This document shows, in pieces, positions 11,319 to 22,369 of a stretch of DNA of 64,000 nt. The stretch lies in the NCBI GenBank assembly GCA_030765065.1, contig CM060988.1:202366565-202430564 (forward strand), read 5' to 3'. The position numbers and the translations under genes are program-made. Source of the DNA: Deroplatys truncata (lineage: Eukaryota > Arthropoda > Insecta > Mantodea > Mantidae). Position 1 is the first letter of the stretch. Each line of letters begins with the position of its first letter. Below the pieces are notes generated by a model, which saw only the letters and a list, made by a program, of their open reading frames with translations, was not told the DNA's origin and did not search any database.

Positions 11319-12015
11319 CAGCATAACTCAAAAACGAAAAGTCCAATAAATATCAAACTTGGTATTTAAGTTAAACACCTTGCAAATATGCCACACGGAG
11401 ATTTTCAAGAAAATTCCCCCAACTCAAACTATCCTTTACAAGCAATATTTTTCGAAATTTTTTATTTTATAAAAAATAGCTCTAAGATTTTGATTAAAAT
11501 GCCATATTTTAAAGATATTTACACTACAAATAAAATGTATATATTTAATTTTCTGCAAATAGCCTGTGAATTCCACTTCATTGGGAAGAAAATTTTATTA
11601 ACCCTGTATAAATGGAAAACGTTAAGTGATAGACGAAAACGTACTACATAAAAAATGTAGATCTCTTTAAAACACACAATTTATTTCAAATAACTTTTTG
11701 TGACATCAGCCATTTCCGAGATATCCGTTATTAATGGTTCGAATTGTTCAATACTTAGCCTTCTTTTACAGCCCTGTGGATTTTCAGTTGTTTCTCGCGA
11801 TGTCATGGAAACAGTATGTAATTTAAGGCCAGCATATAGCGTCCAGTTGTTAAACATTTGATTATCGCTGTTCTCTTTGTATCTATAACGAAATGTGTAA
11901 TGTAGCTGTTTCCGGAAAGGTTTATCTGGATTAAGCTGAAGCATACAGGAAAATAAACTGTCGTAAGAATAAGGATAGAGGGTAGAGAAAGTCATGAGAA
12001 TGTAACACATTATTT
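10558..12015 (-). mobile_element. Repeat family X copy enlarged by internal tandem growth
   Basis: Begins with the X 3' end (gtaccacgtacataataggtagagaagg, ccacccataaattcgatatc) and ends with the X 5' end (gtagagaaagtcatgagaatg). It is about 1.46 kb because the CA-rich site has grown into the array at 10640-11320. The unexpanded remainder (11321-12015) follows the normal X order. Frames that stay open through the array are GT/CA artefacts. Confidence 0.7.
10640..11320 (-). repeat. Compound microsatellite/minisatellite inside X
   Basis: Repeated modules of aaactcccgaataaa(t/g)... plus ggaaatacat, each separated by (GT)n and in places (GC)n tracts of changing length. The compound unit is about 150-160 bp in the right half and single modules of about 60 bp in the left half. 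The (GT)n tract near 11278-11314 is the longest. Confidence 0.85.
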
Positions 12016-13545
12016 TTTTTTCCGTACTACTTACCTATAGTAAGCAGAGGAAGTGTTGTATTGCACCCAACAATTTGGTATCGATATTTCACCGGATACA
12101 CGCGCGTGCGTGTGTGTCCAAAAGGAAAAGACGCTTAAACACCAAACTTGGTATTTAAGTTGAGCATGTTCCAAAGATGCGGCACGAAGATACTATTTAA
12201 GATATTTGTATGACAACATATTATATATCTTGAATTTTCTGCGAATAACCTGTATAGTGGTCGTCTTTATTCTGAATGACTTTATAATTGGTAAACCTTG
12301 AGGCAGTATTTTAACATTTAAATGATTTCAGTCAAATTATATAATAAAAAATATAATAACAGCCCGCCTTAAAGCAATGTGTATGTAACAATATATAAAA
12401 AGTGTATATTACAGTCATTGTATTGTTTATATTATTGTATACAAGTAATAATGTTATCTGAATGTGTTACGTAATTTAATAATGTAGGAGCTGTGAGAAT
12501 AATAGGTTAAAAGTTGGTAACAATGAGGTAACCTTGAGGCAATAATGAGTAAGAAAGTTTAATAATGCTACTAGTCATTATTGGAGCAACAATAATGTAA
12601 TTTTTGTGACAGTTCATAAAATAGCCAATCAACACCCAGAAAAAGCTTTAGTTAAATGAAGGTATTCTATTGGACTAGCATTAGCCAATCAGAAACTGAA
12701 ATACAGAAAATTTTCAAATTTAGAGTTCAGTTGCTTGTAGACAGCGCTCATAACTGGATGCGTTGGTTGTAGACAGTGTTCCTAACCGGACGCGAGATGC
12801 GTTCTCGAGAAATTTAATACGTACTCAGTGTGAGACGAAAATAGTTTACGTGTTTAAAAAGTGCAAGTATCTAATAAAAGAATCTTACAGCTCTCTCTCT
12901 CTATATCAGTGAAGTGTTATTTAAATTGTGCCAAGGATTAATAAATGTAGTGAAGTAAAAATTATAATCTGTGTACGCCTACATTCTTAGCCGCACTACT
13001 CCCTGCAAAGAAATCTATGTCTCTAACAATAATACTGACGCAGCCGAGGCAAACATAAATATATAATATTTAAAGAAACAGTCGAATTACAAAGTTAATA
13101 TTTTTAAACTTGGGGCGAAGGCTACCGGAAACTTTTTACCATACGTGCGGTTGCAACTACTTCAAGTTCGGCTCCCCAACAGTTGAACTACAATACAACT
13201 CCTCCTAAAATTCTTCTACTTCAAGCTTAAGAAATAGACAAAATCGCAGATCTCGTTAAAGCACGCAATTTATATGAAATAAATTTATTGTTTGTGGCGT
13301 TAACCATTTCCGAGATATACTTTGTTATTGGTTTGAATTCTGAAGTGCTTATACTTTTCTCAAGCGGAAAGTCGCTATTCATGGAAAGAGTGCTCCGCTT
13401 TTTAAAGAAAACTCACTGTCGCTTTAGCCCGCTGTATTTTATTTATTAACTACAACGAAATGTGCAAATGAGTAATGAAACTTTATCTCATTAACGAGAA
13501 GTAGACAGAGGAGTGAGTAGAGAAAGTCATGAGAATGCAACACAT
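12016..13545 (-). mobile_element. Repeat family X copy split by an LTR-element relic
   Basis: The 3' half is at 12016-12290 (ctacttacctatagtaag ... attggtaaacc) and the 5' half at about 13231-13545 (gacaaaatcgcagatctcgt ... gagtagagaaagtcatgag). In intact copies, ggtaaacc and atagacaaaat are a few bases apart, so the 940 bp between them is an insertion. It lies head-to-tail after the previous X copy, joined at a T-run. Confidence 0.65.
12291..13230 (+). mobile_element. LTR-retrotransposon relic (LTR plus leader), broken
   Basis: LTR-like segment with two CCAAT motifs (agccaatcaa, agccaatcag) and AATAAA-type signals, followed by a leader with ggcgaaggctaccgg and a primer-binding-site-like stretch. 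It is related over most of its length to 58846-59760. No gag, pol or env coding remains, so it is a dead fragment. It sits inside an X copy and is therefore younger than that copy. I cannot settle whether it is gypsy- or BEL-like. Confidence 0.5.
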
Positions 13546-13593
13546 CCTTTTTTTTCTAAACTTAATATCTTTTCTATATGGCGAGTGTTATGT

Positions 13594-13826
13594 CGTCCTC
13601 CATGTTCTAGGGTACATGTTCTATATCCCGACGTCGGGCGTAAAAATCCTTAGCATGGCTTCCTTCGGAAGGGAAGTAAAGCCGGTGGTCGTGTGTTGTA
13701 GATTTACGGCATGTAAAAGAACCTCAAGTCCCCTGAGCAAAATGACCGGTCTTTCACGCCCAATATAGAATGGGACGCTAAGGACCACAGTAGTTAAAGA
13801 GCGTCCATAAATAAAACTCAATTTAG
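13594..13826 (+). mobile_element. SINE2 copy
   Basis: The body matches the other five copies: gggcgtaaaaatccttagca, ggcttccttcggaagggaag, gatttacggcatgtaaaag, ctttcacgcccaatatagaa and a tail ending cataaataaaactc. The tRNA-like head is degraded. It lies just after the X copy ending at 13545. Confidence 0.85.
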
Positions 13827-13974
13827 TTTTTTCTTAAATGCCGGTTCTTACTACATAGGGCAATGATAATTGGGAAGTAACAATCTAACAAGGTCCAGTT
13901 AACGCTACTGTAACTTCCGTGATTCACTTGAGTCAGTCGTCTTAGTTTCTGTATCATATTTATTTTCCTTGGGA

Positions 13975-14090
13975 CGTGGTATGAATACCCGGCAAAAAGT
14001 CAGTGGGATTCGAACCCATTACCTCCGAATGCGACCTACAGATGCTACATGTAATCGAATCCATGTCTACAACCGTTTAGTACATAATAT
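13975..14090 (-). mobile_element. tRNA-like SINE head
   Basis: On the minus strand a B box (GGTAATGGGTTCGAATCCCA) is followed by gactttttgccgggtattc. The A-box side is weak. It is likely a 5' fragment of a tRNA-derived SINE rather than a tRNA gene, because the acceptor stem does not pair. Confidence 0.5.
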
Positions 14091-14165
14091 TTTGGTCACT
14101 ACATGAAAATTGAGGTATAAGACTGGCGAACAACCGGAAACACGTAATCATAGACTAATTTATAA

Positions 14166-14330
14166 CGTGTTTTATTTATTTATTTATTTATTTATTGGCA
14201 AAGTGTATGAAATACTCATACAATTCAGTTATCGAGTATTTTAAGTATTTTACAAATAATAACATTTTCACCTATAGATAATATAGTTTTGGGGTAGCTC
14301 ATAATACTCTCGAGGCAGTTTGTTTGTTTT
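14166..14330 (-). mobile_element. LINE 3' end with (AAAT)n tail
   Basis: On the minus strand, sequence ending in actttgcc is followed by AATAAATAAATAAATAAAT (plus-strand TTTA repeats at 14168-14198). A 3' UTR capped by a short tandem tail is typical of CR1/L2-type LINEs. No coding part is present. Confidence 0.45.
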
Positions 14331-14333
14331 AAG

Positions 14334-14612
14334 TTTTATGTATGGACGCTCTTTAACTGCTGTGGTCCTTAGCGTTCCATTCTATATTGGGCGTGAAAGA
14401 CCGAGATTTTGCTCAGAGGCTTCTTATCAGGCTTGAGGTTCTTTTACGTGCCGTGAATCTACTACACGGGACCACCGGCTTTACTTCCCTTCCGAAAGAA
14501 GCTAAGGATTTTTACAACCGAAAAAATCCATCGCCCTCCGCCAGGTTCGAACACGCGACCTCCAGTGCTAGCTAGATGCTAACATGGTAACCAGTACACA
14601 ATGGAGGACGAC
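14334..14612 (-). mobile_element. SINE2 copy, near complete
   Basis: Minus-strand copy with the tRNA-like head (B box gtgttcgaacctggcgga, plus-strand 14540-14560), the gcttctttcggaagggaag body and the tail ending in a tatggacgctctttaactg complement. One of six copies. Confidence 0.85.
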
Positions 14613-14639
14613 GAGGCGGTTTGTTTTTGAAAAATAATG

Positions 14640-15262
14640 AATTGGTACATACTTTGCTTTGTGACCTTCGACTGTTTTTTATATGTCCTGTTAGTAGTGA
14701 AGTTAAGTTATTTAGGGATAACTAACTCCGAAATAAAATGGCTTGCATTTTATCTCAACTCACGAAAACAGTATACCTTTATTAATGGCTGTCATTTTGA
14801 TATACAAGTGAACACGGCGTACCGCAGGGATCTGTTCTGAGTTCACTATGGTTCCTCATTGCTCATAGGAAATACTGATTCCTCATAATTCAGTACAATT
14901 ATTTGAGTCGTCATAGCGATGTAATGGAATTCGAAAGATTAACTGAAATATATTTAAATCTCTAAAAGTCTGTTTAATGCATTTATATAAAATTATAAAT
15001 AAATATCTTACTATTTTAGTAAACAGTTGCACGGGGCATAATTTTGTAAACACCTACGCTTAGTTTCACTATAGATTAAAAACTAAGTTGGGGATCACAT
15101 ATTGTAGCAAATGATTTAAGGTATTGTATCCCTTGAGAAACTCTGTGTTTAAAGTGAACAAAATCCACATTGGTGTCACTTATTTTGAAAGTGTTTTGAG
15201 GCTTGGATGGCAGTGCGCATATAAGTAAAGTTCTTGTTTTACAAAGGAAAGTTTATAGGATT
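14640..15262 (+). mobile_element. LINE reverse transcriptase fragment D
   Basis: Frame pieces read SYLGITNSEIKWLAFYLNSR, then GVPQGSVLSSLWFLI (about 14816-14860, one frame away), a KLSWGSHI block near 15090, and GSAHISKVLVLQRKVYRII (15212-15265). These are RT palm and thumb blocks in the right order, with the catalytic F/YADD region deleted and several frameshifts. The fragment stops exactly where the microsatellite tail of the opposing LINE begins. Confidence 0.7.
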
Positions 15263-15288
15263 ATTATTACTGTTATTATTATTACTAT

Positions 15289-15329
<41 letters not shown>

Positions 15330-15331
15330 TT
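15263..15331 (-). repeat. (AAT)n/(ACT)n microsatellite, LINE tail
   Basis: Plus strand reads attattattactgttattat followed by about fourteen AGT units. On the minus strand it directly follows the 3' UTR of the LINE at 15332-16490, so I read it as that element's 3' tail. Confidence 0.75.
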
Positions 15332-16490
15332 TATTATATCTTAAAGCACCATACAGGCACTTGGCGTTTGATTAAAAAAAACTGTATAAATATACACTGT
15401 CAATTAAAAGTTACATATTAATATCACCAAGATTTAAAACTTAGAAATTCTTGTATGGAATACAACGGATTTACAACCAACTATGTATATAAAAAGTTTC
15501 TTATCTAGGAGTTTAATATGATCAGGCCGCTTTAGAACCTAAACACATATAGCTATTTTGAGTTTTGGATAATCTAAAATAAGGAATATTTACATTTGAT
15601 TTTAACCTAGTGTTGTAGTTATGCGTATCACTTTTAAGTTTTAGGCTTTCAGAAGAGTTGTGTACAAAAAGTAAAATATCTAAAACAGAAAGGTTATATA
15701 TACTTAAAAGACCAACTCAATAAAGAGTGGTCAACAAGGAGTTGAATAACAACATTTTTAAATTGGCCTTATAACTTTCTTTTCAGAAGAAAGATTTCAC
15801 GCATCTTTTTAGTACCTCCAAAGAATTAAGCCATATCTTATGTTAGATTCAAAGAATGCAAAATAAACACTTCTCACATACTCAGGAGGAATGCATTCTC
15901 TCACATTCTTACTAGGAATATTATATTGGACAATTTTTTCTTCAGGTGTTCAATGTGGGAAGTCCAAACTAACCAAACTTTAACACTAGTCTGATAGAAA
16001 CTCGCTCAATCAGTCGATAATTGTTTCAAAGTAAAGAGGATAAAAGCAGCATATTATTGGCTCCGAACCATTCAGATGCTTTGGTCGTGATAGTTTCACA
16101 TTGTTTCATCAAAATATTTAGGTAATTTCCACTATAACAAAAGTTGCATCATCAGCAGAGTAGTGGACCAAAACTGAACCCTATAGATTGACATATCGAG
16201 GAGAACTCGCATTCACATAAACCATTTGTTTTCTATCTATTAAGTACGGTTTCAGCATTTCAATCTGGTCGTTTCTAATACCACAATAAGAAAGTTTATC
16301 CAGTGAAGCATTATGCTCAATATAATCACACAAATTTGCTAGAACATATTCACCATTTTCAAAAGAGAAATGTATCAAATCCAACAAACTTTCAATAGCT
16401 CCTATAGTACATTTCCCTTCCGAAAACCGAAATTGATCTTTAGTAAATGCTATTTGCATGTAAATATGAGTCTCCTGAAATCTGAAATCC
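15332..16490 (-). mobile_element. CR1/Jockey-like LINE, 5'-truncated (fragment C)
   Basis: On the minus strand from 16459: FTKDQFRFSEGKCTIGAIES, a decayed LCDLSKAFDC-type block (LCDYIEHNASLDKLSYCGIR), then YLIDRKQMVYV. Further on come EWFGANN near 16060, YVRSVYFAFFESNIRYGLIL near 15850 and THNYNTRLK near 15625, the C-terminal signature of the same LINE group as 1440-3145. GVPQGS and FADD are lost and several frameshifts separate the blocks. The 3' UTR ends at the microsatellite tail. Dead copy; domain order and spacing make the identification safe. Confidence 0.75.
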
Positions 16491-16979
16491 TTTCTTAACT
16501 GGTTTATATATTTTTAAAATCACTAATCTATGCCAAAAACAATTATAATACTTAAACTATGACGTATTAAATATATTCATACAACACAAGAAATTATAAT
16601 TTAGCTCATAAACTTATTTATAGATAACTCTTAAAAGTTATGAATTTATGGCGATCTCTGTACTAAAATTCAGAGGAAAATATCCTTTAAGTAGAAGTAA
16701 ATTAAAAATACTTGTCTCTTCTTAATTAGTATGGCTTTGTATGACAAATTAATTTTTAATGTTGATTAAATTACTTCATAGCATAGTTTTTCATTTGACA
16801 ATAATGACAATGCACATAATTCAATCCATTATAGTACTATTTATTTAGCTATTTTTCTATCCAGTTTACTGTTTGCTTGGAAATGACTTCAAATTATAGT
16901 GTTTACATCATAAGTCTGTTTTTGTAAGAAATGGGCTCACGGACAGAAAAAAAAACAAATATAAAATATATACGGAAAA
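16491..16979. other. Unassigned AT-rich sequence
   Basis: Very AT-rich, no gene or repeat recognised. The expected continuation of LINE fragment D is not visible here. Confidence 0.4.
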
Positions 16980-17240
16980 TAAAGCTAAAACTGAAAGCGT
17001 TAATATACAACTACGAATATTTCGAAAATAGTTGATGCTATATAAAAATACTCTTGCTTGAACAAACTGAATATTTTAACGAGAACTCTATTTTCGTCAT
17101 TTTCTATCTCTTATGGTTTCCCAGTCATATAACACACAATTGAAGATATTCACTTTGCCATGCCAAGATGTCAAGTGTGAGATTTTGACAAAAATGGTTT
17201 GGGATGGATAGATTAACCTGAAAGAGAACCTAACTGCATA
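16980..17240 (+). repeat. Decayed repeat family X fragment
   Basis: X blocks ttttaacgagaactctattt, ctatctcttatggtttccca and gacaaaaatggtttgggatg in plus order, heavily diverged. The following 17241-17570 shows nothing recognisable. Confidence 0.4.
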
Positions 17241-17570
17241 AGCTTTCTTGGGTTGGTGTTTTTAATGGGATTTTCCCGGTGTGTGTTCTGTTTATTATAA
17301 TGTCTTATTAGTTAGTATTACACTATTTTGCGCAACTTACATGGTAGGTCGCAGGGTTAAATTTTAATTAAGGACAACTGTCCACCTCTTGTTACAGTGG
17401 TGCCCACTTTAACGATAACGTTATTCAGATACAATTTTGTCAAATGATCAACATAAAATGCGCGGACAACACTGAAATATTTAATCGGGAGCAACAAATT
17501 CAGAAGTCGTAGTAACGTTGCATCAGATGACGCTCTCACAATTGGAACAACAGAAAATAACCACACATTC

Positions 17571-17645
17571 ACACGACTTACCCTACTCACTCTTCTACAA
17601 ACACAATCTTACTCTTTTATCTACTTCTTGTTAATCGAGGTCTCC
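17571..17645 (+). repeat. Repeat family X 5' end
   Basis: cattcacacgacttaccctact, cttctacaaac and ctacttcttgttaatcgagg are the X 5' blocks. The copy is cut off by the SINE that follows. Confidence 0.6.
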
Positions 17646-17815
17646 AAGACCATCCTGCCTCACTGAGGATGTTTTACCCGGTATTCCCCAGTTCTCATAA
17701 CCGGCAAACACCGGGAGGTTCCCTAAACTTAGATCCGAAACGTTTCCTTCCCAATTATCATTTCATTTCTTGTAACATGAGTGCCCATAAGTAGTAAGAG
17801 TGGACGTTAAACACT
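17646..17815 (+). mobile_element. SINE3 body fragment
   Basis: Shares ctaaacttag, gaaacgtttccttcccaatt and atcattt with the better copy at 62674-62880, including the spacing to gtagtaagagtggacgtta. The tRNA-like head is missing. Confidence 0.65.
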
Positions 17816-17825
17816 ACCAAAAAGT

Positions 17826-18600
17826 AGGTATTCCACCAAACATTCTTATCGGAATTTAACACTTTAGAGGTGCTCTAAATAAATTAAAAAAAATAGAAAT
17901 AGGCGTGTGTGTGTGAGTTTGTGAACAGCATAACTCAACAACAAAAAGTCGAATAACCACCAAACAGCATCTTCCAAGGATGCGACACGAAGACTTTCAA
18001 GAAAATCAACCCAACCCAAATTATCCATTAAATGGAAAACTGTTTCGTTATTTGTAATGTTTTAAAAATGAAGAACGATTTTGTTTGAAATGCTGCATGT
18101 TTAATAATTGCCATGGAAAATTAAATGTATATTGTGCCTATATGTTGAATATCCTGGGAATAGCCCTCTTTATTCTGAATAACTTTTGTGTAACTGGTAA
18201 ACCGCAAGAGACAAAATCTTACTACACAAAAACCGTAATCTCGTTAAAGGACGCAATTTACGTCAAATAACGTTTATTGTAACGTAAACCATTTCCGAGA
18301 TACTCTTTGTTATTGACTCAATGTACAAATACTTAATTCTTTCTTTAATTTATATGTCGATATTCGTTTTTTCTCCTTATCATGCAGGGAACTTAGAATT
18401 TCAAAGCCAGCACCTAGCGATGGATTTTCTTAACGCCCAAGCCGTTTGTATTCCCCTTGTACCCGCAACGAAAGGTACAAATAACCATTTTTGCAAATGT
18501 TGATTAACATGAAGCAGATATAAGAAGAAGGATCTTAAGAATGGTTTGCAGATGAGTAGATAAAGAAAGTCATATGAACGTAACATCAAGACTTTTCTCC
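17826..18600 (-). mobile_element. Repeat family X, near full length
   Basis: Minus-oriented copy from ggtattccaccaaacattct to agataaagaaagtcatatga. It contains a short (GT)n tract at the standard CA site (17905-17915), catcttccaaggatgcgaca, and cgtaatctcgttaaaggacgc. No ORF. Confidence 0.7.
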
Positions 18601-18691
18601 CAATCTGTCCTCTATCCAACGTACACGTCATGTGATGTACTGCTTCCCCTGGGATGCTAATAAAAATTAAAACAACAGTAAAATGTTTAAC

Positions 18692-20744
18692 AGTACACAA
18701 ACTTGTATCTCTTCCTTATCTTTGTTATGTGATACGAGCTAAACTGTTTCTCATGGTAACTGGTTTATGTACACAAACTTGTATCTCTTCCTTATGTTTG
18801 TTATGTGATACGAGCTAAACTGTTTCTCATGGTAACTGGTTTATGTACACAAACTTGTATCTCTTCCTTATCTTTGTTATGTGATACGAGCTAAACTGTT
18901 TCTCATGGTAACTGGTTTATGTACACAAACTTGTATCTCTTCCTTATCTTTGTTATGTGATACGAGCTAAACTGTTTCTCATGGTAACTAGTTTATGTAC
19001 ACAAACTTTTGTCTCTTCCTTATGTTTGCTATGTGATACGAGCTAAACTGTTTCTCATGGTAACTAGTTTATGTATACAAACATGTGTCTACTTTATGTT
19101 TGTTATGTGATATGAGCTAAACTGTTTCTCATGTTAACTAGTTTATATACACAAACTTGTGTCTCTCCCTTATCTTTCCCATGTGATACGAGCTAAACTG
19201 TTTCTCATGGTAACTGATTTATGTACACAAACTTGTGTCTCTTCCTTATATTTGTTATGTGATAGGAACTATACTGTTTCTCATGGTAACTGGTTTATGT
19301 ACACAAACTTGTGTCTCTTCCTTATGTTTGTTATGTGATAGGAACTATACTGTTTCTCATGGTAACTGGTTTATGTACACAAACTTGTGTCTCTTCCTTA
19401 TGTTTGTTATGTGATAGGAACTATACTGTTTCTCATGGTAACTGATTTATGTACACAAATTGTGTCTCTTCCTTATGTTTGTTATGTGATAGGAACTATA
19501 CTGTTTCTCATGGTAACTGATTTATGTACACAAACTTGTGTTTCTTCCTTATGTTTGTTATGTGATAGGAACTAAACTGTTTCTCATGGTAACTGATTTA
19601 TGTACACAAACTTGTGTCTCTTCCTTATATTTGTTATGTGATAGGAACTATACTGTTTCTCATGGTAACTGGTTTATGTACACAAACTTGTCTCTCTTCC
19701 TTATGCTTGTTATATGATAGGAAGCATAGTGTTTCTCATAGGAAGTGGTTTATGTATACAAACTTGTCTTTGTTCCTTATACTCGTTATGTGATAGGAAC
19801 CATGATGTTTCTCATGGTAACTGATTTATGTACACAAACTTGTGTCTCTTCCTTATGTTTGTTATGTGATAGGAACTATACTGTTTCTCATGGTAACTGA
19901 TTTATGTACACAAACTTGTGTCTCTTCCTTATGTTTGTTATGTGATAGGAACTATACTGTTTCTCATGGTAACTGATTTATGTACACAAACTTGTGCCTC
20001 TTCCTTATGTTTGTTATGTGATAGGAACTATACTGTTTCTCATGGTAACTGATTTATGTACACAAACTTGTGTCTCTTCCTTATGTTTGTTATGTGATAG
20101 GAACTATACTGTTTCTCATGGTAACTGATTTATGTACACAAACTTGTGTCTCTTCCTTATGTTTGTTATGTGATAGGAACTATACTGTTTCTCATGGTAG
20201 CTGGTTTATGTACACAAACTTGTGTCTCTTCCTTATGTTTGTTATGTGATAGGAACTATACTGTTTCTCATGGTAACTGATTTATGTACACAAACTTGTG
20301 TCTCTTCCTTATGCTTGTTATATGATAGGAACTATACTGTTTCTCATGGTAACTGATTTATGTACACAAACTTGTGTCTCTTCCTTATGCTTGTTATATG
20401 ATAGGAACTATACTGTTTCTCATGGGAACTGGTTTATGTACACAAACTTGTGTCTCTTCCTTATGTTTGTTATGTGATAGGAACTATACTGTTTCTCATG
20501 GTAAATGATTTATGTACACAAACTTGTGTCTCTTCCTTATGTTTGTTATGTGATAGGAACTATACTGTTTCTCATGGTAACTGGTTTATGTACACAAACT
20601 TGTCTCTCTTCCTTATGCTTGTTATATGATAGGAAGCATAGTGTTTCTCATAGGAAGTGGTTTATGTATACAAACTTGTCTTTGTTCCTTATACTCGTTA
20701 TGTGATAGGAACCATGATGTTTCTCATGGTAACTGGTTTATGTA
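18692..20744. repeat. 76-bp satellite array, about 27 units
   Basis: Unit contains tttatgtacacaaacttgt, ctcttccttatgtttgttat and gtttctcatggtaactg. Unit starts at 18764, 18840 and 18916 fix the period at 76. Two sequence classes occur: cgagctaaactg on the left, aggaactatactg on the right. A distinctive pair of variant units (aggaagcatagtg then ggaaccatgatg) occurs twice, 912 bases apart, which is exactly 12 units. Open frames here are artefacts. Confidence 0.95.
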
Positions 20745-21279
20745 CAAGAAAAAATGTTACAACTTTTTAAGTATTCATCCTATGGAGCTTTTGTAAATAA
20801 GCAAACTTGTAAAAAATAGTATTCTTATAAACGTTTATTATGTAGCACGTCAAAAAACCTTCTGACGAGAGATATTACAATTTTTTGGCTTTATATTTCA
20901 ATAACATTCCTAGGCTTTGGATTGGCAAGATGTGTTTGACACATAGTGACTCCAAAAAGTTTGCGTTTCCACTTTAAAGAAACTTTAGCAGCCAAATTAA
21001 CGAGGCATTTCTTATTTTTAATTCACAGAAAAGACTATATTAGAACTTATGTGTTCTGACGTTTTTTAAGCTTTTTTATTTTAATAACTTTATAAGTTTT
21101 TAAAAATTGCACCGATTTTTCAACTTTTTCGTGTTGTGTGGTGTTAGACTACTTAAAATGCCTTTAGGGGGGCAAAGTTTTTGTATAATACCCGAAATAG
21201 CTGTAAAAATTGGATTTGATCTGGCGGAGAAAAGAGAATCTTAAGAGTCAGGAATTGTTAGTTTTTACAGAACTTCGGC
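20745..21279. other. Unassigned AT-rich sequence
   Basis: No gene or known repeat recognised to the right of the satellite. Confidence 0.4.
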
Positions 21280-21480
21280 ATTAATGACTTCACAAATTTA
21301 TTTCGCCGTGGGTTTAAATCATATGCCCATGACATTTTTGTTTTTCACTTATGCTGTTTACAGACACACATGCAAGTCTTCCTCATCTTTCCTAGGGGAG
21401 GGATTCGTGGACTTTCCACCATATCTCAGTATGGAATTTTTGAGAATATTCCTCTACCTAACTACGCAGCAGCGAAAATA
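21280..21480 (+). repeat. Decayed repeat family X 3' end
   Basis: ttatgctgtttacagacacac and tggaatttttgagaatattc, then cctctacctaactacgcagcag, correspond to the X 3' part including the remnant hairpin. Confidence 0.45.
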
Positions 21481-21687
21481 AACATTCAAATGATCTAAAA
21501 ACTTGGTGGACTCAGGTGGTTTGAATCTTAGGTCATCTTACAGGTAAAAATTGGCGCAAAAAAGTGACACTTTCCGATTTGTTTTACTTTTCTTGTACTT
21601 ATAGTTTGCCCTTTCATGTCACACAATTCGTGTTTAAATAGCAACAATTTTAAAGCCACAAATATCTATTTAATCGGTTCTGTACCA

Positions 21688-21958
21688 CTTAGGTAAAGCA
21701 CCGCGTCTCTAGGTCCCAGGGTCGCGGGTTCAAACCCGGCGAAGGGCAATGGTTTTTTTCGGGCGTAAAATCCTTAGCATGGCTTCCTTCGGAAGGGAAG
21801 TAAAGCCGGTGGTCCTATGTCTAAGATTTACGGTGCGCAAAGGAACCTCAAGCCTGATAAAGAGGCCTCTGAGCAAAATTTCCGATCTTTCACGCCCAAT
21901 ATAGAATGAGACGCTAAGGACCATGGTAGTTAAAGAACGTCCATAAATAAAAGTCAAT
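21688..21958 (+). mobile_element. SINE2 copy, near complete
   Basis: tRNA-like head with a good B box (GTCGCGGGTTCAAACCCGGC), then the SINE2 body and the tail cataaataaaagtcaat. A box is gtaaagcaccgcgtctctag. Non-coding. Confidence 0.9.
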
Positions 21959-22369
21959 TATTAAAGCACCGCATTGAACTTTAAACTGAATTTTACTCAA
22001 TTTCTTTTTCACTATTCGAAGTGCACCTTGGATACATCTTATGAGTTTTTAGCTTGAAATTTTCAGATCTTCAGTAATTACCGATTTAAAAATTGTTGTT
22101 CACTAGTTAAACATATTAAATAGTTCGGTTGAAATTATTTTCCATAAGTCATATTGAAAAAGTTGAATAATTCCATAACATGTATACAATGTTTTCTCAT
22201 TCATTAAAATTAAGAAATGCCTGCGCAAGAATTTGTACACTAAGCTCAAATTAAAAATTTGGGAAGGATACGATAAGCCATAGGTTCTCAGGAGAGTTTC
22301 ATATTTCCATCAAAAAGTGATTAATTACGAATAAACAAATTAATATCTTAGAAAAGTCAGAATGTTTTA
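21959..22369. other. Unassigned AT-rich sequence
   Basis: Nothing recognised. Confidence 0.4.

Noticed and set aside
10554-11346. Long minus-strand open frames rich in His/Thr and FNLFGSFRTMYF-like repeats
   Set aside because: They run through the (GT)n/(GC)n compound array inside an X copy; the amino-acid pattern is just the tandem repeat translated.
18692-20744. Regular spacing suggested a CRISPR-like array
   Set aside because: The whole 76-bp unit is repeated with no unique spacers; host is eukaryotic.
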